Of a stretch of 46,718 nt of DNA, positions 1-8,266 are shown piece after piece. Under the pieces are notes generated by a model, which worked only from the letters and a program-made list of their open reading frames with translations, was not told the DNA's origin and made no database searches. Each line of letters opens with the position of its first letter. Position 1 is the stretch's first letter. The DNA comes from Streptomyces sp. 8K308 (GTDB lineage: Bacteria > Actinomycetota > Actinomycetes > Streptomycetales > Streptomycetaceae): contig NZ_SMKC01000013.1 in NCBI RefSeq assembly GCF_004348315.1, positions 1-46,718 on the forward strand, written 5' to 3'. Position numbers and translations under genes: made by a program.

Positions 1-114
1 CGCTCACCCCGCCTGACGCCCCGACGCGCCCTGCCGCCTGTCTCCGCCAGGCCATGCCCCGCGTCCGGCCGCGCCCATCGGCGTGCCCGGGTGCCCGACT
101 GTGACGGAATCCCA

Positions 115-1182
115 GTGATCACGACTTCGGACCTGACCAAGGTCTACCGCTCGCGCGGCCGCGAGGTCACCGCCCTCGACGGCGTCGACCTGCACGTACG
201 CCCCGGCGAGGTCTACGGCGTCATCGGCCGCAGCGGCGCGGGCAAGTCCACGCTCATCCGCTGCCTCAACCTGCTGGAACGCCCCACGTCGGGCACCGTG
301 ACCGTGGGCGGCCAGGACCTCACCGCACTCGCCGGCCGGCGCACTCACCGCGCCGGCCGGCCGCTGCGTGAGGCGCGCACCCGGATCGGGATGATCTTCC
401 AGCACTTCAACCTGCTGTCGTCCCGTACCGTGCGCGGCAACGTCGAGCTGCCGCTCGAGGTCCTCGGCCTCACCCGCCGCGAGCGCGCCCGCAAGGCCAT
501 GGAGCTCCTCGACCTCGTCGGCCTCGCCGACAAGGCCCGCGCCTACCCGGCCCAGCTCTCCGGCGGCCAGAAGCAGCGCGTCGGCATCGCCAGGGCGCTG
601 GCCGGCGACCCCAAGGTCCTGCTCTCCGACGAGGCCACCTCGGCCCTCGACCCGGAGACCACCCGCTCCGTGCTCCGGCTGCTGCGCGACCTCAATCAGC
701 AGCTGGGCCTCACCGTGCTGCTGATCACGCACGAGATGGACGTGGTCAAGGCCGTCTGCGACTCCGCCGCCCTCATGGAGTCCGGCCGGATCGTGGAGTC
801 CGGCATCGTCTCCGAGCTGCTGGCCACCCCCGGATCCCGGCTGGCCCACGAGCTGTTCCCGGTCGGCGGCGCGCCGGCCGTCGACGACCGCACCGTCGTC
901 GACGTCACCTTCCACGGCGACACCGCGGGCCGGCCCGTCATCTCCCAGCTCTCCCGCGGCCACGGCATCGACGTGTCCATCCTCGGCGCCGCCATGGACA
1001 CCGTCGGCGGACGCCAGGTCGGCCGGATGCGGATCGAGCTGCCCGGCCCCGTCGAGAGCAACGCCGCACCCCTCGCCTTCCTGCGCGAGCAGGGCCTCAC
1101 CGTCGAGCTCCCCGAGCCGACCGCGACCACCACAGCACCGGCCGGGCTCCCCGCGGCCGAACTCACCGGAGAGGGCGCCTGA
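115..1182 (+). CDS. metN: Methionine ABC transporter ATP-binding protein MetN
   Basis: This is the ATPase of a D/L-methionine importer and acts on the cytoplasmic face of the MetI permease. Visible motifs are Walker A (GRSGAGKST, about residues 38-46), the ABC signature LSGGQKQR, Walker B (VLLSDEATSALD) and the switch His in LLITHEMD. The last ~90 residues form the NIL domain that senses methionine in this family. I chose GTG at 115, which has a weak GGAA upstream and begins VITTSDLTKVY as I recall for Streptomyces relatives; an in-frame GTG at 91 is the alternative. The stop overlaps the metI start in TGATG, so the two are translationally coupled. The ~110 bases upstream show no riboswitch that I can recognise, but the window cuts the region short. 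Confidence 0.95.
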   Translation: MITTSDLTKVYRSRGREVTALDGVDLHVRPGEVYGVIGRSGAGKSTLIRCLNLLERPTSGTVTVGGQDLTALAGRRTHRAGRPLREARTRIGMIFQHFNLLSSRTVRGNVELPLEVLGLTRRERARKAMELLDLVGLADKARAYPAQLSGGQKQRVGIARALAGDPKVLLSDEATSALDPETTRSVLRLLRDLNQQLGLTVLLITHEMDVVKAVCDSAALMESGRIVESGIVSELLATPGSRLAHELFPVGGAPAVDDRTVVDVTFHGDTAGRPVISQLSRGHGIDVSILGAAMDTVGGRQVGRMRIELPGPVESNAAPLAFLREQGLTVELPEPTATTTAPAGLPAAELTGEGA

Positions 1183-1853
1183 TGACCTGGGACGAGATGC
1201 GCCCACTGCTCGAACAGGGCACCATCGACACCCTCTACATGACCGGCTGGTCCACCCTGATCGCCGTCCTCGGCGGCCTGCCGCTCGGCGTGCTGCTCGT
1301 GCTCACGGACCGCGGCGGCGCGCTCCAGAACGCGGTGGTCAACAAGGCCATCGGCGTCGTCGTGAACATCGGCCGCTCCCTGCCGTTCATCATCCTGATG
1401 GTCGCGCTGATCCCGGTCACCCGCGCCGTCGTCGGCACCGCCATCGGCCCCACCGCCGCCATCGTGCCGCTCGCCATCGGCGCCATCCCCTTCTTCGCCC
1501 GGCTGGTCGAGACCGCCGTGCGCGAGGTCGACCACGGCCTGATCGAGGCGGCCCACGCCATGGGCGGCGGCACCTGGACCGTGGTGCTCAAGGTGCTGCT
1601 CCCACAGTCCCTGCCCTCCCTGGTCGCCGGCCTGACCACCACCGTGATCGCCGTCATCGGCTACTCGGCGATGGCCGGCGCCGTCGGCGGCGGCGGGCTC
1701 GGCTCACTGGCCCTGGTCTACGGCTACCAGCGCTTCGAGGACGGCTTCACGCTCATCACGGTCGCCGTCCTCGTCGTCATCGTGACCGTGATCCAGCTCC
1801 TCGGCGATGGCGCCGTGCGGCTGCTCGCCCGCCGCGAAAGAGCCTCCACCTGA
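1182..1853 (+). CDS. metI: Methionine ABC transporter permease MetI
   Basis: MetI is the membrane channel of the methionine importer; it works as a dimer with two MetN ATPases. The 223-residue protein is the usual size for MetI. It has about five hydrophobic segments and a clear EAA coupling loop (EAAHAMGGGTWTVVLKVLLP) near residue 125 that docks on MetN. The ATG overlaps the metN stop by one base, and metQ follows after a 65-base gap. Nothing looks broken. Confidence 0.95.
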   Translation: MTWDEMRPLLEQGTIDTLYMTGWSTLIAVLGGLPLGVLLVLTDRGGALQNAVVNKAIGVVVNIGRSLPFIILMVALIPVTRAVVGTAIGPTAAIVPLAIGAIPFFARLVETAVREVDHGLIEAAHAMGGGTWTVVLKVLLPQSLPSLVAGLTTTVIAVIGYSAMAGAVGGGGLGSLALVYGYQRFEDGFTLITVAVLVVIVTVIQLLGDGAVRLLARRERAST

Positions 1854-1918
1854 GCGTGGCCGCCCACCCGGCGACCGCGCGCACTTATCACCACGAATAT
1901 CGAAGAAAGGCACTTTTC

Positions 1919-2794
1919 GTGCGTATTGGCAACGGAAACCCCGTCCGGGCCGGCGTCCTGTTCGCGGCCACCACCGCGCTCGCCCTCGGCCTCGTCGCCT
2001 GCGGCACCGACTCCGACCCCGAGGCCGGCGGCGACAGCGGCGACCAGGCCGACGCCAGCGGCCCCCTCACGGTCGCGGCCAACCCCGTCCCACACGCGCA
2101 GATCCTGGAGTTCGTCCGGGACAACCTCGCCGAGGACGCCGGCCTCGACCTCGAGGTGCGCGAGTTCAGCGACTACGTGCTCCCCAACACCGCCGTGCAG
2201 AGCGGCGAGGTGGACGCCAACTACTTCCAGCACAAGCCCTACCTCGACCAGTTCAACGCGGACCAGGGCACCGACATCGTCCCGGTGATCAACGTCCACC
2301 TCGAGCCGCTCGGCCTCTACTCCGACTCGGTCACCAGCGCCGACGAGCTCGGCGAGGGATCCACCATCGCGATCCCCAACGACGCGACCAACGAGGGCCG
2401 CGCCCTCCACCTCCTCGCCGAGAACGGTCTGATCGAGCTCAACGAGGGCGTCGGCGCCGAGGCCACCCTGAACGACATCGCCGACGACCACGGCATCACC
2501 TTCCAGGAGCTCGAGGCCGCCACCCTGCCGCGCGCCCTCGAGGACGTGGACGCCGCGATCATCAACGGCAACTACGCGCTCGAGGCCGACCTCGCCCCCG
2601 CCGAGGACGCCATCGTCCTGGAGTCGGCCGAGGACAACCCCTACGCCAACTTCCTCGCGGTCCGGGCCGGCAACGAGGACGACCCCCGGGTCCAGACCCT
2701 CGCCGAGCTGCTCAACTCCGACGAGGTGCGGCAGTTCATCGAGGACGAGTACGACGGCTCCGTCGTCCCCGCCTTCGGCGCCCCGGCCTCCTGA
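1919..2794 (+). CDS. metQ: Methionine-binding lipoprotein MetQ
   Basis: MetQ is the substrate-binding lipoprotein that captures methionine outside the cell and delivers it to MetI. The N-terminus has a positively charged start, a hydrophobic core and a lipobox ending LVAC, so Cys ~29 would be lipidated. Family motifs are present: VAANPVPHAQILEF, DANYFQHKPYLD and IPNDATNEGRAL. GTG at 1919 is preferred because GAAAGG lies 8 bases upstream; a start at 1856 would bury the signal peptide behind 21 charged residues. It is the third gene of metNIQ and is followed by a strong terminator hairpin. Length (291 aa) is normal. Confidence 0.94.
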   Translation: MRIGNGNPVRAGVLFAATTALALGLVACGTDSDPEAGGDSGDQADASGPLTVAANPVPHAQILEFVRDNLAEDAGLDLEVREFSDYVLPNTAVQSGEVDANYFQHKPYLDQFNADQGTDIVPVINVHLEPLGLYSDSVTSADELGEGSTIAIPNDATNEGRALHLLAENGLIELNEGVGAEATLNDIADDHGITFQELEAATLPRALEDVDAAIINGNYALEADLAPAEDAIVLESAEDNPYANFLAVRAGNEDDPRVQTLAELLNSDEVRQFIEDEYDGSVVPAFGAPAS

Positions 2795-2818
2795 CCCCGG
2801 CCGAACCGCCCCAACTCC

Positions 2819-2845
2819 CGGGCCCCGGCGACCAGCCGGGGCCCG
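2819..2845 (+). terminator. Rho-independent-type hairpin after metNIQ
   Basis: A perfect 11-bp inverted repeat (CGGGCCCCGGC paired with GCCGGGGCCCG) encloses a 5-base loop, 25 bases after the metQ stop. There is no T-run, as is common for terminators in high-GC actinobacteria. Confidence 0.75.
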
Positions 2846-2909
2846 GCGCTGTCCCGCCGGCCGGTGATACTGCATGCTGTCCCTTCTGACCCCAGGCATG
2901 GAGCGGCCC

Positions 2910-3524
2910 ATGACACCCACCTTCCCCGACGTCTCCATCAGCACCGATCGGCTGGTGCTGCGCCCGTTCGAGGAGGCGGACATCCCCGAGCTCGCGGACA
3001 TGATGAACGACGAGCTGACCGCGGCCTGGACCTCAGTCCCCAACCCTTACACCCCCGCCGACGCCCGCGAGTGGATCACCCGGGGCGCGCCCGCGGAACG
3101 CACCTCGGGCCGCGGTATCGTGCTGGCCGTCGACGAGCTCCTCACCCACCGGCTCGTCGGCACCCTCCATCTCAAGAACACCAACTGGCACACGCTCACC
3201 AGCGAGGTCGGCTATGTCGTCGGCCCCTGGGCCAGAGGGGAGGGCTACGCCGCCGAGTCCGTCCTGGCCATCGCCCAGTGGCTGTTCCACGACCAGAAGT
3301 TCGAGCGCCTCGAACTCCGCACCGCGGCCGGCAACACCGCCTCCCAGCAGGTCGCCCAGAAGATCGGCTGCGTCAGCGAGGGCGTCCTGCGCAACGCGCT
3401 GATAGTGCGATCCCGCACGGAGGACGGCGGTTGGACCGACATCCGCACCGACCTCATCGTCTGGGGGCTGCTCCCCGAGGATCTGGAGGACGCGCATCCC
3501 ACCGCCACCCGCGGCGCGCGATAA
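2910..3524 (+). CDS. GNAT family N-acetyltransferase (RimJ/RimL type)
   Basis: An acetyl-CoA-dependent N-acetyltransferase of the RimJ/RimL-like GNAT group; the substrate (protein N-terminus, amino acid or drug) cannot be told from sequence. It begins with the typical strand TDRLVLRPFEEADIPELADM. The acetyl-CoA loop region is VGPWARGEGYAAES, and the later motif ERLELRTAAGNTASQQVAQKIG is conserved in this group. ATG 2910 is chosen because GGAGCGG lies just upstream; in-frame ATGs at 2898 and 2874 are alternatives, and a GATACT box at 2866-2871 may be a -10 that would exclude 2874. It stands alone between the metNIQ terminator and cobL. Confidence 0.85.
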   Translation: MTPTFPDVSISTDRLVLRPFEEADIPELADMMNDELTAAWTSVPNPYTPADAREWITRGAPAERTSGRGIVLAVDELLTHRLVGTLHLKNTNWHTLTSEVGYVVGPWARGEGYAAESVLAIAQWLFHDQKFERLELRTAAGNTASQQVAQKIGCVSEGVLRNALIVRSRTEDGGWTDIRTDLIVWGLLPEDLEDAHPTATRGAR

Positions 3525-3572
3525 GCTCAGCCGCGTCCCTCACCTGCGAACAAGTCCAGGAGCATGCCGCGC

Positions 3573-4811
3573 ATGGCCGACCGCGTCACCGTGATCGGAT
3601 GGGACGGCTCCCCACTCGACCCGGCCGCCCGGGCAGCACTCCACGCGGCCAGTCTGGTCGCCGGCGCCCCCAGGCACCTGGCTCATCCCGAAGTCCCCGC
3701 CCGGGCCGAGCGGATCACGCTCGGCAGCATCGCCCTGGCCGCCCGCCGCATCGCCGCGCACCGCGGCACGGCGGTCGTCATGGCGGACGGCGACCCCGGG
3801 TTCTTCGGCGTGGTGCGCGCGCTGCGCGCACCCGAGCACGGGTTCGAGGTCGAGGTCGTCCCGGCGGTCTCCGCGGTGGCCGCGGCCTTCGCCAGGGCCG
3901 GCATGCCCTGGGACGACGCCAGGGTCGTCGTCGCCAACCCGCGCACCCTGCGCCGGGCGGTCAACGTCTGCCGCGCCCACCCCAAGGTCGCCGTCCTCAC
4001 CTCGCCGGGCGCCGGCCCCGCCGAGATCGCCCTGCTGCTCGGCCGGACCCACCGCACCTTCGTCATCTGCGAGTCGCTCGGCACCGACCGCGAGCAGGTG
4101 TCCGTCCTCACCTCCGACACCGTCAGCCAGCGCCACTGGAGCGATCCCAACGTGGTGATCGTGATAGGCGGCGGAGGCACCACCCGGGACGGCGGCGCCA
4201 GTTGGCTCGCGGGCCTCGACCCGGGAGCCGCCGTCCAGCCACGCGGCTGGGCCCTCGACGCGACCGCCTACGGCCAGGAGGCCCCCACGGACCCCGACGC
4301 CGGCCCAGGCCGCGGCCCACGGCTGCGTGCCCTCGAACTCGCCGCGCTGGGGCCGCGGGTGGGCGACCTGATGTGGGACGTGGGCGCCGGCGGCGGACTC
4401 GCCGCCATCGACGCCGCCCGGCTCGGCTCCGCCGTGATCGCCGTCGACCGCGACGCCCAGGCCTGCGCGCTCGCCGGCGCCACCGCCCGCCGGCTCGGTG
4501 TGCAACTGCAGATCGTGCACGGGGCCGCGCCCCAGGTACTCGAGGACCTGCCGGAGCCCGACATCATCCGCGTCGGGGGCGGCGGACCCCGGACCCTGGT
4601 CGCCTGCGCCGACCGCAGACCGCAGCGCCTCGTCACCCACGCCCTGACCCGCGATCAGGCGGAGGCGGCGGCCAGCGTGTTGACCGGGGCCGGCTACGAG
4701 GTCGAGTGCACGCTGCTCCAGACCCTCGACCTAGAGCCCCGCGACTGGTCGGAGCGCGACCGGGCCGTCGCCTTCCTGCTCGTCGCCCGCCGGGCGCCGG
4801 CCGCCCGGTGA
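3573..4811 (+). CDS. cobL: Precorrin-6Y C5,15-methyltransferase (decarboxylating), CbiE-CbiT fusion
   Basis: CobL performs two SAM-dependent methylations (C5 and C15) and the C12 decarboxylation of the corrin ring in aerobic cobalamin synthesis. Residues ~1-205 are the CbiE-type tetrapyrrole methylase (MADGDPGFFGVVRAL; VPAVSAVAAAFARAGMPW). Residues ~240-410 are the CbiT-type Rossmann methyltransferase with SAM loop MWDVGAGGGLAAIDAARLG and the following acidic DRDAQA. The ATG at 3573 has AGGAG ten bases upstream, while the earlier in-frame ATG at 3564 sits only one base after it. The next gene is the BluB-CobT fusion, so this belongs to a B12 cluster. Confidence 0.93.
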   Translation: MADRVTVIGWDGSPLDPAARAALHAASLVAGAPRHLAHPEVPARAERITLGSIALAARRIAAHRGTAVVMADGDPGFFGVVRALRAPEHGFEVEVVPAVSAVAAAFARAGMPWDDARVVVANPRTLRRAVNVCRAHPKVAVLTSPGAGPAEIALLLGRTHRTFVICESLGTDREQVSVLTSDTVSQRHWSDPNVVIVIGGGGTTRDGGASWLAGLDPGAAVQPRGWALDATAYGQEAPTDPDAGPGRGPRLRALELAALGPRVGDLMWDVGAGGGLAAIDAARLGSAVIAVDRDAQACALAGATARRLGVQLQIVHGAAPQVLEDLPEPDIIRVGGGGPRTLVACADRRPQRLVTHALTRDQAEAAASVLTGAGYEVECTLLQTLDLEPRDWSERDRAVAFLLVARRAPAAR

Positions 4812-4872
4812 CAAACCGGGACCTTCCGGGGCCAGCCGACCACCCGTGAGCGGCGTCCCGCGGCATCCCGGG

Positions 4873-4878
4873 TAGGCT
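4873..4878 (+). promoter_or_regulatory. Candidate -10 box (TAGGCT) before bluB-cobT
   Basis: TAGGCT fits the TAGRNT pattern of Streptomyces vegetative promoters and lies about 90 bases upstream of the GTG at 4968. No good -35 is visible. No cobalamin riboswitch core was recognised in this 155-base gap. Confidence 0.35.
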
Positions 4879-4967
4879 GATGGATCGTTGTGCCGTCGAC
4901 CGGACTTGATGATTCGTCCGTCATGTCCGGGATGGGAAGGAGCGCGTGCGATGGGCGAGGTGGACGC

Positions 4968-7900
4968 GTGACGGACACCGGCCAGACCCCCGAAGGGGGG
5001 GCGCGAGAGCAGGCACCACCGGCGGCGCCGGTGGCCGCGGCCCCCTACCCCTTCCCAGCTCAGCCCGATGAGGCGATGGACATGGACGGCGACGAGGAGC
5101 TGCTGATGCCGGGTGCGAACGGCGCCTGGGGCGACGCGGTCGTCGCCCCGCCGCAGACCGTCGCGCCCCCGGCGCCCGTGCGGCCGCTCGCCGATCACCC
5201 GCAGCCGGCGGTCCCGGCCGAGGAGTTGGCGCCCGCGGCGCCGCTCGACGGCGTCGTGCCCGTGAGCCCCACCGGTGTCGTCCCGGCCCAACCCGGCGCC
5301 TGGCGGTCGGTCCCGGCCGACGCCGACGTCGCCGTCCCGCCGGAGCCGGCCGTCCCGGCCGCCGAGCCGGCGCAGGCCCCGGCGGCCGAGGTGGTCCCAC
5401 CCGCGGCACCGGCGGAGGCGGTGCCGCGGGCACCAGCCGACGAGCCGACCCCGGTGGTCGCCCCCGCTCCGGCGTCCGCCGAGGCCCCGGCCCCGGAGGT
5501 TGTCGCGCCGCCGGCACCCACCGAGCCCGCCGGCCAGGGCGCGCCCCCGGAGGCGGCGGACCAGCCGGCCGCTGCCTCGCCGGCGCCCCGCGAGGTCCTG
5601 GCCCCGGCCGCCGGCCCCGCGATCGCCGTTCCGCCGGCGAACGCGGATCCGCGGGCCGCCGGCGAGCCGGCGCCTGCCGACGCCGAGGCACCGCACGCCA
5701 GCGTCCCGGCCCCGCCGGCCGAGGCGGTCGCGACGGTCGACCAGGCGACGGCGCCGGAGGCCGCCCCTGAGCCGCCCGCGCAGACCGGCGCGGTAGGCGC
5801 CGACCAGCCGGTGGACGCGGAGGCCGGCGCCGCCGGACCGGCCGCGCCGCCGGAGATCGGCCCGGAGGCCGCCGCCGGTGCCGAGACGCAGGCCGCGAGC
5901 GGCCCGGTCCCGGCGGCGGAAGCCGCCGGCCAGGGCGCGCCTGGGGTTCCCGTGCCGGCCGGTGCCGGCGCCGCCGGTCAGGCGGTTGGTGCCGCCGATG
6001 CGGCACCCGGTCTCTCGCCGGAGGTGGCCGCAGTACCCGCCCCGCCCGGTACGGAAGCCGCCGGCCAGGGCGCGCCTGGGGTTCCCGTGCCGGCCGGTGC
6101 CGGCGCCGCCGGTCAGGCGGTTGGTGCCGCCGATGCGGCACCCGGTCTCTCGCCGGAGGTGGCCGCAGTACCCGCCCTGCCCGGTACGGAAGGCGCCGCC
6201 GAGGCGGCCGAAGCCGCCGTCCCCGCCGACGAGGCGTCCGGCGACTCCCCGGAGGCGAACGGCCAGGCGCCCGCGCCGGCCGACGGTGCCGCCGTGGCCG
6301 GCCAAGCCGCCGACGAGGTGCCCGCCGCCGACGAGGTGCCCGCCGGTCCCGCCGGCCAGGGGTCGGCTCCCGCCTACAGCGAGGCCGAGCGCGACGCCGT
6401 GCACCGGCTGATGCGGGAGCGGCGCGACGTCCACACCGGGTTTCGCGCAGACCCGATCCCGCACGAGGTGCTGCTCCGCGTCCTGGAGGCCGCCCACACC
6501 GCGCCCAGCATCGGCCTGGCCCAGCCCTGGGACTTCGTCATCATCCGCTCGGAGGAGACCCGGCGGACGGTGCACGACCTCGCCATCCGGCAGCGTGAGT
6601 CGCACGCCGCGGGCCTGCCCAGGGCACGCGCCCGGCAGTTCGCCGAGCTCACCGCCGAGGCCGTCCTCGACGCGCCGGTCAACATCGTGGTCACCGCCGA
6701 CCCGACCCGGGGCGGCCGTCGCGCCGCGGGACCGGCCGGGCGGCCGCGGCTGGCGCCGTACTCCACCGCGCTCGCCGTCGAGAACCTCTGGCTCGCCGCC
6801 CGCGCCGAGGGCCTCGGCGTCGGCCTCGTCGGCTTCCTCGACGACCGCGAGCTCACGGGCGCCCTCGGCCTGCCCGAGCACCTCGAGATCGTGGCCTACC
6901 TGTGCGTCGGCTACGTCGACGCGTTCGACGACGAGCCCGACCAGGGCGACCCCGCCAAGCGCCGCCCCCTCTCCTGGGTGGTGCACGAGGAGAGCTACGG
7001 TCGCCGCGCGCTGCCCGGGGCCGAGCCGCACGACCTGCTCAGCGAGACCCTCGCCGAGATCCGCCCGCTCGACGCCCACGCCCTCGGCGAGGCATGGGAG
7101 CGGCAGAAGCGGATGACCAAGCCGGCCGGCGCACTCGGCGCGCTCGAGGTCATCTCCGCCCAGCTGTGCGGGCTCTCCCGCGCCTGCCCGCCGCCCGTGC
7201 CGGAGCCGGCCGGGTTGGCCGTCTTCGCCGGCGACCACGGCGTGCACGCCCAGGGGGTCACCCCGTGGCCGCAGGAGGTCACCGCCCAGATGGTGGCCAA
7301 CTTCCTGTCCGGCGGCGCCGTCTGCAACGCGTTCGCCACCCAGGTCGGCGCCGAGGTCTGCGTCGTCGACGTCGGTGTCCGCGCCGACCTGCGGACCAGG
7401 CCGGGGCTCATGCCCCGCAAGGTGCGCGCCGGCACCGCCGACTTCACGGCCGGCCCGGCCATGAGCCGCGAGGAGGCGCTGCGCGCCATCGAGGTGGGCA
7501 TCGAGACCGCCCGCGACCTGGTCGCCGCCGGCAACCGCGCGCTGCTCACCGGCGAGATGGGCATCGCCAACACCACGGTCGCGGCCGCGCTGATCGCCGT
7601 CTTCACAGGTGCCGCGCCCGGCGAGGTGACCGGCCGCGGCACCGGCGTCGACGACGAGACGCACGCCAGGAAGGTGGACGTGGTGCGGCGCGCCCTGCAG
7701 CACCACCAGCCCGACCCGGCCGACCCCATCGGCGTGCTCGCCGCCGTCGGCGGCCTGGAGCACGCGGCGCTCACCGGCCTGATCCTCGGCGGCGCCTCGC
7801 TGCGCGTGCCGGTGATCCTGGACGGGGTGAGCGCCGGCGCCGCCGCGCTCGCCGCCCGCGCCGTCGCGCCGGAGGCGGTCTCGGTGTGCATCGCGGGACA

Positions 7901-8087
7901 CCGCAGCGCCGAGCCGGGGCACATGGCCGCGCTCACCGCGCTCGGCCTGCGCCCGCTCGTCGACCTCGACTTGCGGCTCGGCGAGGGCACCGGCGCGCTC
8001 CTGGCGCTGCCCGTCGTGCAGAGCGCGGCCCGCGCCATGCGCGAGGTGGCCACCTTCGACGCGGCCGGCGTCACCGACAAGAACTGA
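4968..8087 (+). CDS. cobT: Fusion of 5,6-dimethylbenzimidazole synthase (BluB) and CobT phosphoribosyltransferase, with long Ala/Pro-rich N-terminus
   Basis: This 1039-aa protein combines lower-ligand synthesis and activation for vitamin B12. Residues ~1-55 contain a small acidic patch and the motif ELLMPGANGAWGD. Residues ~60-465 are a low-complexity Ala/Pro/Glu region, predicted disordered, with a 45-residue tandem repeat. Residues ~470-685 are a BluB nitroreductase-fold domain (RERRDVHTGF; PSIGLAQPWDFVII; STALAVENLWLAA), which would make 5,6-dimethylbenzimidazole from FMNH2 and oxygen. Residues ~690-1039 are full-length CobT (FAGDHGVHAQGVT, MGIANTTVAAAL, GEGTGALLALPVVQ with the catalytic Glu), which joins the base to nicotinate mononucleotide. 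GTG 4968 is chosen for its GAGGTGG upstream. I recall similar fusions in other Streptomyces. cobL precedes it and cobA follows after a hairpin. Confidence 0.9.
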   Translation: MTDTGQTPEGGAREQAPPAAPVAAAPYPFPAQPDEAMDMDGDEELLMPGANGAWGDAVVAPPQTVAPPAPVRPLADHPQPAVPAEELAPAAPLDGVVPVSPTGVVPAQPGAWRSVPADADVAVPPEPAVPAAEPAQAPAAEVVPPAAPAEAVPRAPADEPTPVVAPAPASAEAPAPEVVAPPAPTEPAGQGAPPEAADQPAAASPAPREVLAPAAGPAIAVPPANADPRAAGEPAPADAEAPHASVPAPPAEAVATVDQATAPEAAPEPPAQTGAVGADQPVDAEAGAAGPAAPPEIGPEAAAGAETQAASGPVPAAEAAGQGAPGVPVPAGAGAAGQAVGAADAAPGLSPEVAAVPAPPGTEAAGQGAPGVPVPAGAGAAGQAVGAADAAPGLSPEVAAVPALPGTEGAAEAAEAAVPADEASGDSPEANGQAPAPADGAAVAGQAADEVPAADEVPAGPAGQGSAPAYSEAERDAVHRLMRERRDVHTGFRADPIPHEVLLRVLEAAHTAPSIGLAQPWDFVIIRSEETRRTVHDLAIRQRESHAAGLPRARARQFAELTAEAVLDAPVNIVVTADPTRGGRRAAGPAGRPRLAPYSTALAVENLWLAARAEGLGVGLVGFLDDRELTGALGLPEHLEIVAYLCVGYVDAFDDEPDQGDPAKRRPLSWVVHEESYGRRALPGAEPHDLLSETLAEIRPLDAHALGEAWERQKRMTKPAGALGALEVISAQLCGLSRACPPPVPEPAGLAVFAGDHGVHAQGVTPWPQEVTAQMVANFLSGGAVCNAFATQVGAEVCVVDVGVRADLRTRPGLMPRKVRAGTADFTAGPAMSREEALRAIEVGIETARDLVAAGNRALLTGEMGIANTTVAAALIAVFTGAAPGEVTGRGTGVDDETHARKVDVVRRALQHHQPDPADPIGVLAAVGGLEHAALTGLILGGASLRVPVILDGVSAGAAALAARAVAPEAVSVCIAGHRSAEPGHMAALTALGLRPLVDLDLRLGEGTGALLALPVVQSAARAMREVATFDAAGVTDKN
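5918..6187 (+). repeat. 135-bp tandem duplication inside the BluB-CobT gene
   Basis: Two head-to-tail copies (5918-6052 and 6053-6187) of 135 bp (45 codons) differ at one base that I can see, C6043 versus T6178, a Pro-to-Leu change. The repeat keeps the reading frame and lies wholly within the Ala/Pro-rich region. Confidence 0.92.
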
Positions 8088-8094
8088 GACGGCA

Positions 8095-8138
8095 CCCGGG
8101 CCCTCGCCCCGCAGGCCATAGGCTGGGCGAGGCCCGGG
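8095..8138 (+). terminator. Long hairpin after bluB-cobT
   Basis: A 14-bp stem with one bulged C (8095-8109 with 8125-8138) and a 15-base loop starts seven bases after the stop. It probably ends or attenuates the upstream transcript before cobA. The loop contains CATAGGCT, which could instead be a -10 box for cobA. Confidence 0.6.
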
Positions 8139-8266
8139 ACCGAACGGATTCAGCCGCTCCAACGCCGCAGCGATGGCCGGCACGACCGGCAACACCGGGC
8201 CCGGGCGGGTCGGACGGACCCGCCCATCGTCGCCCACCGCCCAGCGTCGAGGAGCCGCACCCCGCT

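Noticed and set aside
1..114. A gene or riboswitch before metN
   Set aside because: About 110 bases with no recognisable gene or conserved RNA motif; the upstream region is cut by the window edge.
2864..4849. A 661-codon plus-strand frame across the GNAT and cobL genes
   Set aside because: The product is Arg/Pro-rich without domains, while two recognisable enzymes occupy another frame.
4812..4967. Possible cobalamin riboswitch before bluB-cobT
   Set aside because: No B12-box-like conserved core was recognisable and the gap is short; only a -10-like TAGGCT was seen.
4731..8237. A very long minus-strand open frame (over 1,100 codons) opposite bluB-cobT
   Set aside because: Its product is low-complexity Gly/Arg/Ala with no motif, and the plus strand encodes complete BluB and CobT domains. 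It is a GC-bias shadow.
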